A stretch of 64,000 nucleotides of DNA. Source: Amycolatopsis sp. CA-128772. GTDB lineage: Bacteria > Actinomycetota > Actinomycetes > Mycobacteriales > Pseudonocardiaceae. Every line of letters starts with the position of its first letter. The first letter of the stretch is position 1. The translations under genes and the position numbers were made by a program. The stretch is from the NCBI RefSeq assembly GCF_002904295.1, contig NZ_PPHG01000084.1, positions 1-64,000 on the forward strand. Direction: 5' to 3'. This document shows, in pieces, positions 9,926 through 21,107 of this stretch. The notes beneath the pieces were generated by a model. The model was not told the DNA's origin. It did not search any database and worked only from the letters and a program-made list of their open reading frames with translations.

Positions 9926-9940
9926 CTAAGGGAGGTTCCG

Positions 9941-10426
9941 ATGGGCTTCGACGACACCGACGACGACGTCCGGGTCGAGCTCATGCGGGAGCTGAAGACC
10001 GCTTCCCAGCTCCAGCACGCCTGGATCATGCAAGCCTGGCAGAGCGAACCCGGCCTGCACCCCGCGGCCGCGATGCTGCTGTCGGACCTGGCCAAGAACG
10101 GCGAGGCCCGCCCCTCCGAGCTGGCGAAACGCCGGTTCGTCGACCTTTCGGTCGTGAGCAGGCAGATCACCCAGCTCTCCGCGGCCGGGCTGGTCGACCG
10201 CCGTCCCGCGCCCGAGGACGGCCGGGCGTCCCTGGTCAGCGTGTCCGAGAAGGGGCGGGCCGAGCTCGCCCGCTGGCGGGTCAACTACCTGGAGTTCATG
10301 GAGAAGGCGCTCGGCGGCTGGGACGACGAGCGCGTCACCGACCTCACCGGGCGGCTCGCGGAGATGAACGCCGATCTCCGGCGTGCGCTCGGCAGCGCCG
10401 CCTGCCTGGCTGACACGAACAAGTGA
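9941..10426 (+). CDS. MarR family transcriptional regulator
   Basis: Winged-helix dimer of 161 residues. The recognition region is ARPSELAKRRFVDLSVVSRQ (about 54-75), followed by the wing (RRPAPEDGRASLVSVSEKG). Flanking helices at both ends form the dimer. ATG 9941 is preceded by GGGAGG. It is divergent from globin-reductase 2 and is followed, after 99 bp, by an MFS transporter, so either may be a target. The inducing ligand is unknown. Confidence 0.92.
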   Translation: MGFDDTDDDVRVELMRELKTASQLQHAWIMQAWQSEPGLHPAAAMLLSDLAKNGEARPSELAKRRFVDLSVVSRQITQLSAAGLVDRRPAPEDGRASLVSVSEKGRAELARWRVNYLEFMEKALGGWDDERVTDLTGRLAEMNADLRRALGSAACLADTNK

Positions 10427-10525
10427 CACGGGCGCGAAGAGGCCCACCCGAAGTGGCTTTTTGCTCGCCGGAAACTGTCCGTTCGGTCCTGACTTAGCGG
10501 CATTCCGCAGGGTTAACGTCGGTGG

Positions 10526-11713
10526 GTGACGCGTGACCGGGTCGCACTGCTGTGCGCGCTGGGGATCGACAACTTCGGTTCAGGGTTGTTCCTCCCGTTG
10601 GCGCTGGTCTACGTGACGCAGGTGGTCGGGCTGCCGCTGGCCGTGGCCGGCACCGCGGTCACCCTCGGTGCCGTCGGGGGGCTTGTCATCCCGCCGCTCG
10701 CCGGACGGCTCGTGGACCGCGTCGGGCCCCGGGCGGTGGTCGTCGTCGCCCAGCTGCTGCAGGCCGCCGGTGTGGGCGCGTACCTGCTCGCCGACGGCGC
10801 GGCCCCGGTGATGGCGGCCGCCGTCCTGCTGTCCGCCGGGCAGCAGCTGTTCTACAGCTCCCTGTTCGTGCTCATCGCGGACGTCGCCGGCGACGTCCCG
10901 AAGGATCGGCCGTTCGCCGAGGTGGGGATGGTGCGGGCCGGCTCCTTCGGCCTCGGCGGGCTGACGGCGGGTCTGCTGCTGACGTGGCTCGGGGACACGG
11001 GTTACGGCATTGCGCTCGCCGTGGACGCGCTGACGTTCTTCGCGGCCGCGTCGATCCTCGTCTTCTTCGTCCGGCTCGCGCGGCCGCACCGGCAGGAACG
11101 CGAACGCTCGGTGCGGGTGCTGCGCGACCGGCCCTACCTGGCGTTGATCCTGTTCAGCGGGCTCTTCGGGCTGTCGCTGGACTTCTTCCTGATCGGCACG
11201 CCGGTGTTCGTGCTCGACCGGCTGCACGGCCCGGCCTGGCTGCCGGGCGCGATCCTCGCCCTGCTCACCGTGGTGACCAGCGTCGGCGGCACGCTCGCGC
11301 TGAGGCTCACCGCCCGGCTGACGCGGATCGCGGCGATGCGGGCCGGTTCGGCGCTGTTCTCCGTGTGGTGCCTGGTCAGCCTGGGCGTCCTGCTGGTGCC
11401 CGACGGCTGGCAGGTGGCCTACCTGCTGGCCTCGACGCTGGTGTTCGCCGCCGGCGACCTGGTCTTCGGGCCCCGATCGGGGGCTCTCGCCGAAGCCGCG
11501 GCACCACCGGTCGCCCGCGGTCGTTATCTCGCTGCGTACCAGTACGCGTTCACCGTGGCCCAGGTGCTGGCGCCCGCGGTGGTCTCGCTGTTCTCGGTCG
11601 CCGACTGGTTACCCTGGGTGCTGGTGGGGGTGTGTGCGGGCGTGGCCGTGGCCGGACTGGGGATGCTCGGCTCGCGGCTGCCGGCGAGTGCGGTGGCCCC
11701 CGGACGAAGTTGA
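10526..11713 (+). CDS. MFS transporter
   Basis: Twelve-helix major facilitator protein of 395 residues in the inner membrane. The first helix pair carries an MFS cytosolic loop (GRLVDRVGPRAVVV). Long hydrophobic segments alternate with basic loops throughout. GTG 10526 is chosen because TTAACGT lies seven bases upstream as a leaderless-type -10 box. Substrate unknown; drug or metabolite efflux is the usual role. The stop codon lies inside the HAIR operator of clpB, so the two units are tightly packed. Confidence 0.88.
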   Translation: MTRDRVALLCALGIDNFGSGLFLPLALVYVTQVVGLPLAVAGTAVTLGAVGGLVIPPLAGRLVDRVGPRAVVVVAQLLQAAGVGAYLLADGAAPVMAAAVLLSAGQQLFYSSLFVLIADVAGDVPKDRPFAEVGMVRAGSFGLGGLTAGLLLTWLGDTGYGIALAVDALTFFAAASILVFFVRLARPHRQERERSVRVLRDRPYLALILFSGLFGLSLDFFLIGTPVFVLDRLHGPAWLPGAILALLTVVTSVGGTLALRLTARLTRIAAMRAGSALFSVWCLVSLGVLLVPDGWQVAYLLASTLVFAAGDLVFGPRSGALAEAAAPPVARGRYLAAYQYAFTVAQVLAPAVVSLFSVADWLPWVLVGVCAGVAVAGLGMLGSRLPASAVAPGRS

Positions 11714-11729
11714 GCGGAACAGACTCAAG
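11709..11729 (+). promoter_or_regulatory. HAIR operator (HspR) upstream of clpB
   Basis: GTTGAGC-N7-ACTCAAG has the same two arms as HAIR 1 of dnaK. It overlaps the stop of the MFS gene and lies 82 bp before the clpB start. A TAGGGATAGT stretch at 11741-11750 is a candidate -10 region just downstream. Confidence 0.88.
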
Positions 11730-11810
11730 TTTTCCTGCGTTAGGGATAGTGTCAGGCCACGGTCAGGGCCTGCCACCTGGACTTTCGAAGTACCGAGCAT
11801 GAGGTGAGGG

Positions 11811-14405
<2,595 letters not shown>

Positions 14406-14410
14406 CCGCT

Positions 14411-14452
14411 CGTGAGGGGCAAGGCGGGTGCTGACCCGCCTTGCCCCTCACG
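14411..14452. terminator. Terminator hairpin after clpB
   Basis: A perfect 19-bp stem (14411-14429 with 14434-14452) with loop GCTG starts six bases after the clpB stop. No U-tract follows. Confidence 0.88.
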
Positions 14453-14579
14453 ACGGCTGTCCACAGTGGTTCGTGGCGATTTGTCGACCCGCCGGCTGCC
14501 GGAAAATGCTCCGAATGGGCCCGGCGACACGGGGACCGGCGATCATCCCTCCGGCGTAACAGGCGATACCCTGCACGTC

Positions 14580-15359
14580 GTGGGTATTCCGGCGTGGATC
14601 TGGTTCGTCATCGCGGCCGTCGCCCTGGTGGCGGGGCTGGGGCTGCTCGCCGCCGACCGGGCGAAGGAGGGCTCGCGCAACCGCGAGCGCATGCGCTGGG
14701 CGCAGCTGCGCGGCTGGCAGTTCGTCGAGGAGGACGAGCGGCTGCCGCAGCAGTGGTCGAACGGCGCCATCGGCTACTTCGGCGCGGACGCCGCCGTGAA
14801 CGTCGTCGCGGGTTCCACCTTCACCTCCGACGGCCGCCGCCCGGTGTTCATCTTCGACATCGAGACCGAGGGGCAGATCCCCGCGGTCGTCGTCGCCGTG
14901 CGCTGCAACAAGAAGCACCGGATCCCGATCGAGATGTGGCTCTCCAGCGTCCCGTTCCAGCGCGCCGACATGCCCGAAATGCTCGGCCCGATCGGCTCGC
15001 GCTACGCCTTCGCGGACGACGCCGACGGCGCCCGCGTGGTGATCACCCAGGAGCTCGTCGACGCCGCGGACCAGCTCGGCGGCGACGTCGGCGTGGCCTG
15101 GCTGGAGAACGAGTGGGTGCTCGCCAGCGTGGCGCCGACCGCCGGCCCGTCGCGGCTCGAGCGCCTGCTGCGCGACCTGGGCGAGATCGCGGACATCGTC
15201 GACCCGTTCGACGAGGACTACGACGCCGGCCGCCACCAGGCGAGCGCCCCGGTGCCGTCCGAGGCCGGTGCGCCGGTCGCGCCCGCCGCTCCGGGCACCC
15301 CGGCGGCCGGGCTGCCGGTGCAGCAGCCGCCGGTGGACGCGCCGCCGAGCGAAAGCTAG
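14580..15359 (+). CDS. Membrane-anchored protein of unknown function
   Basis: 259 residues. One N-terminal membrane helix (about 2-24, IPAWIWFVIAAVALVAGLGL) is followed by a cytosolic alpha/beta domain and a Pro/Ala-rich disordered tail (about 215-259). The domain contains RWAQLRGWQFVEEDERL, suggesting a conserved actinobacterial membrane-associated family, but no function is recognised. GTG 14580 is chosen over upstream starts (from 14412) because those would translate the clpB terminator, while GATACC lies just before it as a leaderless -10. Its stop overlaps the stop of the convergent secreted-protein gene. Confidence 0.7.
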   Translation: MGIPAWIWFVIAAVALVAGLGLLAADRAKEGSRNRERMRWAQLRGWQFVEEDERLPQQWSNGAIGYFGADAAVNVVAGSTFTSDGRRPVFIFDIETEGQIPAVVVAVRCNKKHRIPIEMWLSSVPFQRADMPEMLGPIGSRYAFADDADGARVVITQELVDAADQLGGDVGVAWLENEWVLASVAPTAGPSRLERLLRDLGEIADIVDPFDEDYDAGRHQASAPVPSEAGAPVAPAAPGTPAAGLPVQQPPVDAPPSES

Positions 15360-16309
15360 CGGCCGAGCACCGGCTGGTCGAGCACGCCGAGCGACACCGG
15401 CCGGTCGAGCGTGCCGCGCACCGAGGTCGTGCCGCCTTCGGCGTGGACCACGTGGTCCACACCCAGGTCGCCGCGGATCGAGCCGGCCGGCCCGGCCGGG
15501 CCGAGCGACTGGCCCGTCGCGACCAGGCCCCAGGCCGGCCCCAGCTGGCCGCCGGCTTCGTGCTGCTGGCCCAGGTCGAGGACGCCGGCGAGCTGACCGG
15601 CCGCGTGCTGCTCCGACGTCATCCCGACCGCGCCCACCCGGCCGAGGTCGACGGCCTGGCCGGACGACCGGCGGACCGAGAGCGCGCCCCATAGGTCGCC
15701 GGCGAAGCTGCCGTGCAGGCCGGTGTCGACCTGCTCGGCGTGCTGGCTCAGCACGTCGACCCCGTCGGCCAGCCAGACCCCGTGCGAGGTGCCCTCGCCG
15801 AGGCCGGCCCGCCGCTCGGTGAAGCCGCCGAGGGGCGAAAACGACAGGTTGCGCGCTTCGCCCTGGCCGAGCCGCTGGTTGTTCGCGGTGACCGCGCGGA
15901 CCTGGCCGAGCCGCAGGGTGTGCCGGCCGGTGCGGGCGAACGTCTCGGTCTCCCGCGACGCCGCCGACGTCTCCGTCTGCCACTCCTCGCGCCCGGCCGT
16001 CGCGGACGCCGCGAGGTCGTTGGCGAGCACCGCGCCGGCGATTTCCTTCGCGATGAAGTCCTCGCGCGTCGCGGTCACGGTCTCGCGCACCACCGAGGAG
16101 CCGTCGTCGCCGGACGTCGAGACGTCCCGCTCGAAGGTGCTGTCGACGCGGTGGTCGAGCGGCAGCGTCACCTCGGCCGGGGTCGGAGTCGGGATCGCCA
16201 GCGCCGTCGCGGGGGCCGCGAAGAGCAGCGCGACAGGCGCCGCACCGGCGGCGACCTTGGGCAGATAGCCGCTTTTGCGCCTGGTGTGCTTACCCATGCG
16301 GCGGACCAT
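15356..16309 (-). CDS. Secreted protein of unknown function
   Basis: About 317 residues. A basic N-terminus and hydrophobic stretch (KVAAGAAPVALLFAAPATALA) form a signal peptide with an Ala-x-Ala cleavage site before IPTPTPAEV. The mature part is rich in Gly, Val, Asp and Thr, with loosely repeated motifs such as LGRVGAVG, GVLDLGQQ and GDLGVDHVV, suggesting beta-strand repeats. No catalytic motif or known family was recognised. ATG 16309 (GGGGAA nearby) or ATG 16297 may be the start. The 3' ends of this and the membrane-protein gene overlap by three bases. Confidence 0.7.
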   Translation of the reverse strand: MVRRMGKHTRRKSGYLPKVAAGAAPVALLFAAPATALAIPTPTPAEVTLPLDHRVDSTFERDVSTSGDDGSSVVRETVTATREDFIAKEIAGAVLANDLAASATAGREEWQTETSAASRETETFARTGRHTLRLGQVRAVTANNQRLGQGEARNLSFSPLGGFTERRAGLGEGTSHGVWLADGVDVLSQHAEQVDTGLHGSFAGDLWGALSVRRSSGQAVDLGRVGAVGMTSEQHAAGQLAGVLDLGQQHEAGGQLGPAWGLVATGQSLGPAGPAGSIRGDLGVDHVVHAEGGTTSVRGTLDRPVSLGVLDQPVLGR

Positions 16310-16366
16310 ACTTCCCCGCCGAATCGAACGCACGTCCGCCCGTGACCAGCGAGTATGTTCACCCAC

Positions 16367-17134
16367 ATGACCACCACCGCTCTCATAACCGGCGCTACGG
16401 CGGGCATCGGCGCACAGTTCGCGCGCACCCTTGCCGCCGAAAAGTACGACCTGGTGCTCGTCGCCCGTGACGTCGCGCGGCTGGAGTCGTACGCCGCTGA
16501 ACTGCGGGAACGCCACGGCGTGGCGGTCGAGGTGCTGCCCGCCGATTTGTCCGAAGTGGACGGACGGACGGCGGTCGAGGAGCGGCTCGCCGCCGGGCCG
16601 GTCGACCTCCTGGTGAACAACGCCGGGTTCGGGCTCAACGGCGATTTCTGGACCATCCCGCCGGACGCGCTGCAGCGCCAGCTCGACGTCAACGTCACCG
16701 CGGTCCTGCGGCTCACCCGGGCCGTCCTGCCCGGCATGATCGAGCGCGGGCACGGCGAAATCATCCAGGTCAGCAGCGTGGCGGGGTTCTTCAGCGGCCG
16801 CGGCTCGACGTACACGGCGAGCAAGAACTGGGTCACCTCCTTCACCGAAGGCATCGCCGCGTCCCTGCCCAAGGGTGTCCGGATGATGGCGCTCTGTCCC
16901 GGTTTCACGGCGACCGAGTTCCACGAGCGCGCCGGCATCGGGAAACCGGGCCCGAAAATCGCCTGGTTGGGTGTCGAACAGGTGGTCACCGAGGCGCTCG
17001 CGGACCTGCGCCGCGGCAAGGTGATCTCCGTGCCGAGCCTGCAGTACAAGGTCGTCGTCGCACTCGGCGGCCTGCTGCCGCGCGCGGTGCTGCGCCGGGT
17101 CGGCGGCGGTTTCGGCGGCAAGGGCCGCACCTGA
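16367..17134 (+). CDS. Short-chain dehydrogenase/reductase
   Basis: NAD(P)-dependent classical SDR of 255 residues. The Rossmann motif ITGATAGIG is near the N-terminus, NNAG lies around 82, the catalytic Ser is in QVSSVAG and the catalytic pair is in YTASK (about 150-154). The C-terminal extension (SLQYKVVVALGGLLPRAVLRR) is amphipathic and could touch the membrane, as in YqjQ/DltE-like SDRs. ATG 16367 is preferred over 16355 because TATGTT sits seven bases upstream, a leaderless arrangement. Substrate unknown. Confidence 0.9.
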   Translation: MTTTALITGATAGIGAQFARTLAAEKYDLVLVARDVARLESYAAELRERHGVAVEVLPADLSEVDGRTAVEERLAAGPVDLLVNNAGFGLNGDFWTIPPDALQRQLDVNVTAVLRLTRAVLPGMIERGHGEIIQVSSVAGFFSGRGSTYTASKNWVTSFTEGIAASLPKGVRMMALCPGFTATEFHERAGIGKPGPKIAWLGVEQVVTEALADLRRGKVISVPSLQYKVVVALGGLLPRAVLRRVGGGFGGKGRT

Positions 17135-17209
17135 GTAGGGCTGTCCCCACCCCGAAGACGCACGTGCGCACCAGGGTGGTCGGGGGGCGCGCTCTCTAGC
17201 GTTTTCCCC

Positions 17210-17965
17210 ATGACAACTGGGTGGCACGAGGCAGCCGACGCGGTCCGGCTGGAGGCCGTGCGCAAGGAGTACGGCGACGGCGTGGTCGCGCTGGACGGGG
17301 TTTCGATCGCGTTCCCGCGCGGCGGCTTCACCGCGGTGATGGGCCCGTCCGGGTCGGGCAAGAGCACGTTCCTGCACTGCGCGGCCGGCCTGGACCGCCC
17401 GACGTCCGGCCGGGTCGTGCTCGACGGCCAGGACCTCGACGGCAAGAACGAGACCTACCTGACTGAACTGCGGCGCGACCGCGTCGGCTTCGTCTTCCAG
17501 GCGTTCAACCTGCTCCCGGCGCTGACGGTCGAGCAGAACGTGGTGCTGCCGCTGCAGCTGGCCGGCAAGCGCGCGGACAAGCGGCGGGTGGAACGGATCA
17601 TCGCGCACGTCGGGCTCGACGGGCGCCGCAAGCACCTGCCCGGGCAGCTGTCCGGCGGCCAGCAGCAGCGCGTCGCGATCGCCCGCGCCCTGGTCACCGA
17701 CCCCGCCGTGCTCTTCGCCGACGAGCCGACCGGCGCCCTCGACACGCGGACCGCCGCCGAAGTGCTCGGCCTGCTGCGCGACTCCGTCCGGGGTGGCGGC
17801 CAGACGGTGATCATGGTGACGCACGACCCGGTCGCCGCGTCCTACGCCGACGAGGTCGTGTTCCTGGCCGACGGCCGGATCGCCGGGCGGCTCGCGCGGC
17901 CGACCGCGGAAGCCGTCGCCGAGCGGATGACCCACCTGGGCGAATGGGGCCGGGTGGCGGCGTGA
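17210..17965 (+). CDS. ABC transporter ATP-binding protein (MacB/LolD type)
   Basis: 251-residue ATPase. Walker A is GPSGSGKST (about 47-55), the signature is LSGGQQQR, and Walker B is VLFADEPTGALD; the switch His is in VTHDP. The long QAFNLLPALTVEQNVVLP region and DEPTGALD are typical of the MacB/LolD subfamily. It pairs with the FtsX-type permease whose ATG overlaps its stop by one base. TAGCGT before the ATG suggests a leaderless promoter. Probable export of lipid, peptide or antibiotic; the substrate is unknown. Confidence 0.95.
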   Translation: MTTGWHEAADAVRLEAVRKEYGDGVVALDGVSIAFPRGGFTAVMGPSGSGKSTFLHCAAGLDRPTSGRVVLDGQDLDGKNETYLTELRRDRVGFVFQAFNLLPALTVEQNVVLPLQLAGKRADKRRVERIIAHVGLDGRRKHLPGQLSGGQQQRVAIARALVTDPAVLFADEPTGALDTRTAAEVLGLLRDSVRGGGQTVIMVTHDPVAASYADEVVFLADGRIAGRLARPTAEAVAERMTHLGEWGRVAA

Positions 17966-20412
17966 TGATCAAGCTGGCGTTGCGGACCCTCCGCCTGCGC
18001 AAGGGCGGCTTCCTGGCGACGTTCGTCGCCGTGTTCTTCGGCGCGCTGGTCGTCTCGGCGTGCGGTGGCCTGATGGAAACCGGCATCCGGTCCGAGACGC
18101 CGGTGCAGCGGCTGGCCGCGGCGCCGATCGTCGTCGGCGGGCCGCAGACGTTCGAACTGCCGCGGGAGGACCCGGCGACCCTCGATCCCGAGGACAAGCA
18201 CAAGTCCGAGACCGCGACCCTGCCCGAGCGCGTCCGGCTCGACGCGGCGGTGGCGGATCGCCTGCGCGCGGTTTCGGGTGTCACGAACGTGGTCGGCGAG
18301 GTCAGCTTCCCCGCGCGGGCCGGCGCCGCGAGCGTGCTCGGCCACGCCTGGGACTCCGCCGTGCTGACGCCGTACACGCTGAAGGGTGACGCGCCGAAGC
18401 CGGGCGAAGTCGTCGTCGACGCCGGGCTCGGCCTCGCCGTCGGGGACACGCTGCCGGTCGCCGCGCACGGCACGGTCGGCCAGTACCGGGTTTCCGGGAT
18501 CGCCGAGGCGCCGCAGGCCATGCGCGGCTCCGCGGTGTTCTTCGCACCTTCGGACGCGGGCAAGCTGTCCGGGCACCCGGGCCGCTTCGACGCCATCGGC
18601 GTCTTCGGCGGTGACGTCGCCGCGGTGTCGGCGGCGGTCGGCAACGCCGGTGTCGTGACGACCGGCGTCGACCGCGGCGCCCTGGAGTTCCCCGAGACGG
18701 GCAAGAGCGGCGAGAACCTGATCGTGCTGTCAGCCGTCTCCGGCGGGCTGTCGGCGCTGGTCATGGTGTTCGTCGTGGCGGGCACGCTGACCCTGTCGAC
18801 GCAGCAGCGCCAGCGCGAACTCGCGCTGCTGCGCGCGGTCGGCACGACCCCGCGCCAGCTGCGGCGGATGGTGCTCGGCGAAGCGGTCGTCGTCGGGCTG
18901 CTCGCCGTCGGCGTCGCGGTGGTGCTCGGCCCGGTGCTGGGGCACTGGCTGTTCGGGCAGCTCACCGACCACCAGGTGGTGCCCGACGTGCTGCAGTTCG
19001 AGCAGGGCTGGGTCCCGGCGACGGTCGCCGCGGGCGCGTCGCTGCTGGCCGTCGTGGCCGCCTCCTTCGTGGCCGGCCGACGCGCTTCGCGGGTCCGCCC
19101 CACCGAGGCGCTCGCCGAAGCCGCCGTCGAGCGGCGCTGGCTGACGCCGATCCGGCTGATCACCGCGATCCTGTGCTTCGGTGGCGGGACAGCGCTCGCG
19201 ATCGTGACGGTCGCCGTGATGACCGGCCCGGTGGCGGCCAGCACGGCCGGCCCGGCGGTGATGCTGTGGGCGTTCGGCCTCGCGGCGATCAGCCCCGGCG
19301 TCACGAAGCTGATGGCGACGCTGCTGCGCTGGCCGGTGGAGGCGCTGACCGGCGTCAACGGCCGGGTCGCGCTGCGCAACACCCGCGTCGGCGCGGTGCG
19401 GGCGGCCGGCGCGGTGACCCCGATCATGCTCGCGGTCGGCATCGCGACCGCCAACATCTACCTGCAGACCACCCAGGAAGCCGCCGCGAACCAGGCCTTC
19501 ACCGAGGACCTGCGCGCGGACGCGGTCGTGGGCGCGCCAGGCGGGCTCGACCCGGCGGTGCTGGACCGGGTGCGCGCGGTGCCGGGCGTGGCCGGCGCGT
19601 CGGAGTACGTGACGAGCACGGTGTTCGTCGAGAAGCCGTTCGACTCCGGCCAGAACGACGACGGCCGGCCCGCGCTGGGCGTCAGCGAGCTGACCGGGAA
19701 CGCGGTCGAGGTGCCGGCCACGCTCGGCCACCACGTCGGCGACACGTTGTCGCTGAGGCTCGGCGACGGCACGCCGGTGGACGTGCGGGTGACCGCCGTG
19801 GTGGACCAGCGTCCGGGGTTCGAACGGCTCGTGCTGCCCGCCGGGCTGCTGGCCCCGCACACGACGCTCGGACTCGCGCCGCAGCTGATGGTCCGCGCCG
19901 CTCCCGGCGTCGACGCGGCGACGCTGACCGCCCGCCTCCGCGAGGCGACCACCGGGCTGCCGGTGTTCGTCGGGGACCGGGAGACGCTGATCGCGGCGCA
20001 CGCGAAGGGCAACGAGGTCGGCGCCTGGGTCAACTACCTGCTCGTCGGGATGATCCTCGCGTACACGGTCATCTCCGTGGTGAACACGCTGGTGATGGCC
20101 ACCGCGCGGCGGCGCCGCGAGTTCGGGATGCAGCGGCTGAGCGGCTTCACCCGCGGCCAGGTGCTGCGCATGGCGGGCGTCGAAGGCGGCTTGATCGCGA
20201 CCATCGCGGTGCTGCTGGGCACGCTCGTCGCGGCCGGCGCGATCGTGCCGTTCTGCCTGGTGGTGACCGGGTCCCTGCTGCCGTCGGGCCCGGTGGCGAT
20301 CTACCTGGTGGTGCTCGCCGTCGCCGTGGTGCTCGCGCTGGTGGCGATCCTGGTCCCGGCCTGGGCGGCGACGCGCGGGCGTGCGGTCGACGCCACATCC
20401 ATCGGTGAGTGA
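17965..20412 (+). CDS. FtsX-like ABC permease
   Basis: 815-residue permease with two FtsX repeats. The first has an N-terminal helix, a long extracellular domain (about 45-250) and three helices ending before about 430. The second has a further helix pair, another extracellular domain and three C-terminal helices. Motifs such as QRQRELALLRAVGTTPRQLR and ARRRREFGMQRLSGFTRGQV are the cytosolic coupling loops. ATG 17965 shares its A with the ATPase stop. This duplicated form is common in actinomycetes and works as a dimer with the ATPase. Confidence 0.93.
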   Translation: MIKLALRTLRLRKGGFLATFVAVFFGALVVSACGGLMETGIRSETPVQRLAAAPIVVGGPQTFELPREDPATLDPEDKHKSETATLPERVRLDAAVADRLRAVSGVTNVVGEVSFPARAGAASVLGHAWDSAVLTPYTLKGDAPKPGEVVVDAGLGLAVGDTLPVAAHGTVGQYRVSGIAEAPQAMRGSAVFFAPSDAGKLSGHPGRFDAIGVFGGDVAAVSAAVGNAGVVTTGVDRGALEFPETGKSGENLIVLSAVSGGLSALVMVFVVAGTLTLSTQQRQRELALLRAVGTTPRQLRRMVLGEAVVVGLLAVGVAVVLGPVLGHWLFGQLTDHQVVPDVLQFEQGWVPATVAAGASLLAVVAASFVAGRRASRVRPTEALAEAAVERRWLTPIRLITAILCFGGGTALAIVTVAVMTGPVAASTAGPAVMLWAFGLAAISPGVTKLMATLLRWPVEALTGVNGRVALRNTRVGAVRAAGAVTPIMLAVGIATANIYLQTTQEAAANQAFTEDLRADAVVGAPGGLDPAVLDRVRAVPGVAGASEYVTSTVFVEKPFDSGQNDDGRPALGVSELTGNAVEVPATLGHHVGDTLSLRLGDGTPVDVRVTAVVDQRPGFERLVLPAGLLAPHTTLGLAPQLMVRAAPGVDAATLTARLREATTGLPVFVGDRETLIAAHAKGNEVGAWVNYLLVGMILAYTVISVVNTLVMATARRRREFGMQRLSGFTRGQVLRMAGVEGGLIATIAVLLGTLVAAGAIVPFCLVVTGSLLPSGPVAIYLVVLAVAVVLALVAILVPAWAATRGRAVDATSIGE

Positions 20413-20439
20413 ACGCGGCCGTGTGTAAGACTCTCGGCC

Positions 20440-21003
20440 GTGGCGAACCCCGGGTTGGATCAAGCGGCGAAACTCGAACTGGCCAGGCTGGTCACCGATC
20501 TTTCCGTGGTGCACGGAAAAGTGACCCTGGCGTCCGGCAAGGAAGCCGACTACTACATCGACCTCCGGCGGGCGACCCTGCACCACGCGGCGGCGCCGCT
20601 GATCGGCAAGCTCCTCCGCCAGCTGACGGCGGACTGGGACTACGTGGCGGCGGGCGGCCTGACGCTGGGCGCCGACCCGGTCGCGCTGGCGATGCTGCAC
20701 TCGGCGGCCTCCGACGGCGTCGTGCTGGACGCGTTCGTGGTCCGCAAGGCGGTCAAGGAGCACGGCATGCAGCGGCGCATCGAGGGCATGGAGGTCCGCG
20801 GCCAGCGAGTCCTGGCGGTGGAGGACACGTCGACAACGGGCGGCAGCGTCCTGACGGCGGTCGAAGCCCTGCGCGAAGCGGGCGCGGACGTGGTCGGCGT
20901 GGTGACGGTCGTCGACCGCGACACGGGCGCGCGGGAGGCCATCGAGAAGGAAGGCCTGGCGTACCGGTACATCCTGGGCCAGGACGACCTCGGCCTGAAC
21001 TGA
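20440..21003 (+). CDS. pyrE: Orotate phosphoribosyltransferase
   Basis: Transfers ribose phosphate from PRPP to orotate, giving OMP in pyrimidine synthesis. It has 187 residues. The PRPP loop is RVLAVEDTSTTGGSV (about 126-140) and the N-terminal SGKEADYYIDLR contacts orotate. GTG 20440 is chosen; TAAGACT about seven bases upstream is a leaderless -10 box. It stands alone rather than with other pyr genes. An alternative assignment to another phosphoribosyltransferase is unlikely given the YIDLR motif. Confidence 0.95.
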   Translation: MANPGLDQAAKLELARLVTDLSVVHGKVTLASGKEADYYIDLRRATLHHAAAPLIGKLLRQLTADWDYVAAGGLTLGADPVALAMLHSAASDGVVLDAFVVRKAVKEHGMQRRIEGMEVRGQRVLAVEDTSTTGGSVLTAVEALREAGADVVGVVTVVDRDTGAREAIEKEGLAYRYILGQDDLGLN

Positions 21004-21009
21004 CGGCCG

Positions 21010-21052
21010 CCGGGGCGGATCGCTGGATTCGCCCCGGTGACCGGCGTCACCG
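21010..21052 (+). terminator. Two hairpins after pyrE
   Basis: CCGGGGCG (21010-21017) pairs with CGCCCCGG (21030-21037). An alternative or second stem CGGTGAC (21035-21041) pairs with GTCACCG (21046-21052). The two share bases, so they are mutually exclusive. Probably the pyrE terminator; an attenuator for the sigma gene is possible. Confidence 0.55.
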
Positions 21053-21087
21053 AGAATCGGTGCGTGACGATTTCCGCCCGCCGGTGT

Positions 21088-21103
21088 CCTCCTCCTGAGG
21101 AGG
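21088..21103 (+). promoter_or_regulatory. Hairpin that hides the ribosome-binding site of the ECF sigma gene
   Basis: CCTCCT (21088-21093) is the exact complement of the Shine-Dalgarno AGGAGG (21098-21103), with a CCTG tetraloop. The GTG start follows four bases later. Folding would mask the whole ribosome-binding site, so translation should depend on melting or an alternative structure. Confidence 0.6.
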
Positions 21104-21107
21104 TGCC

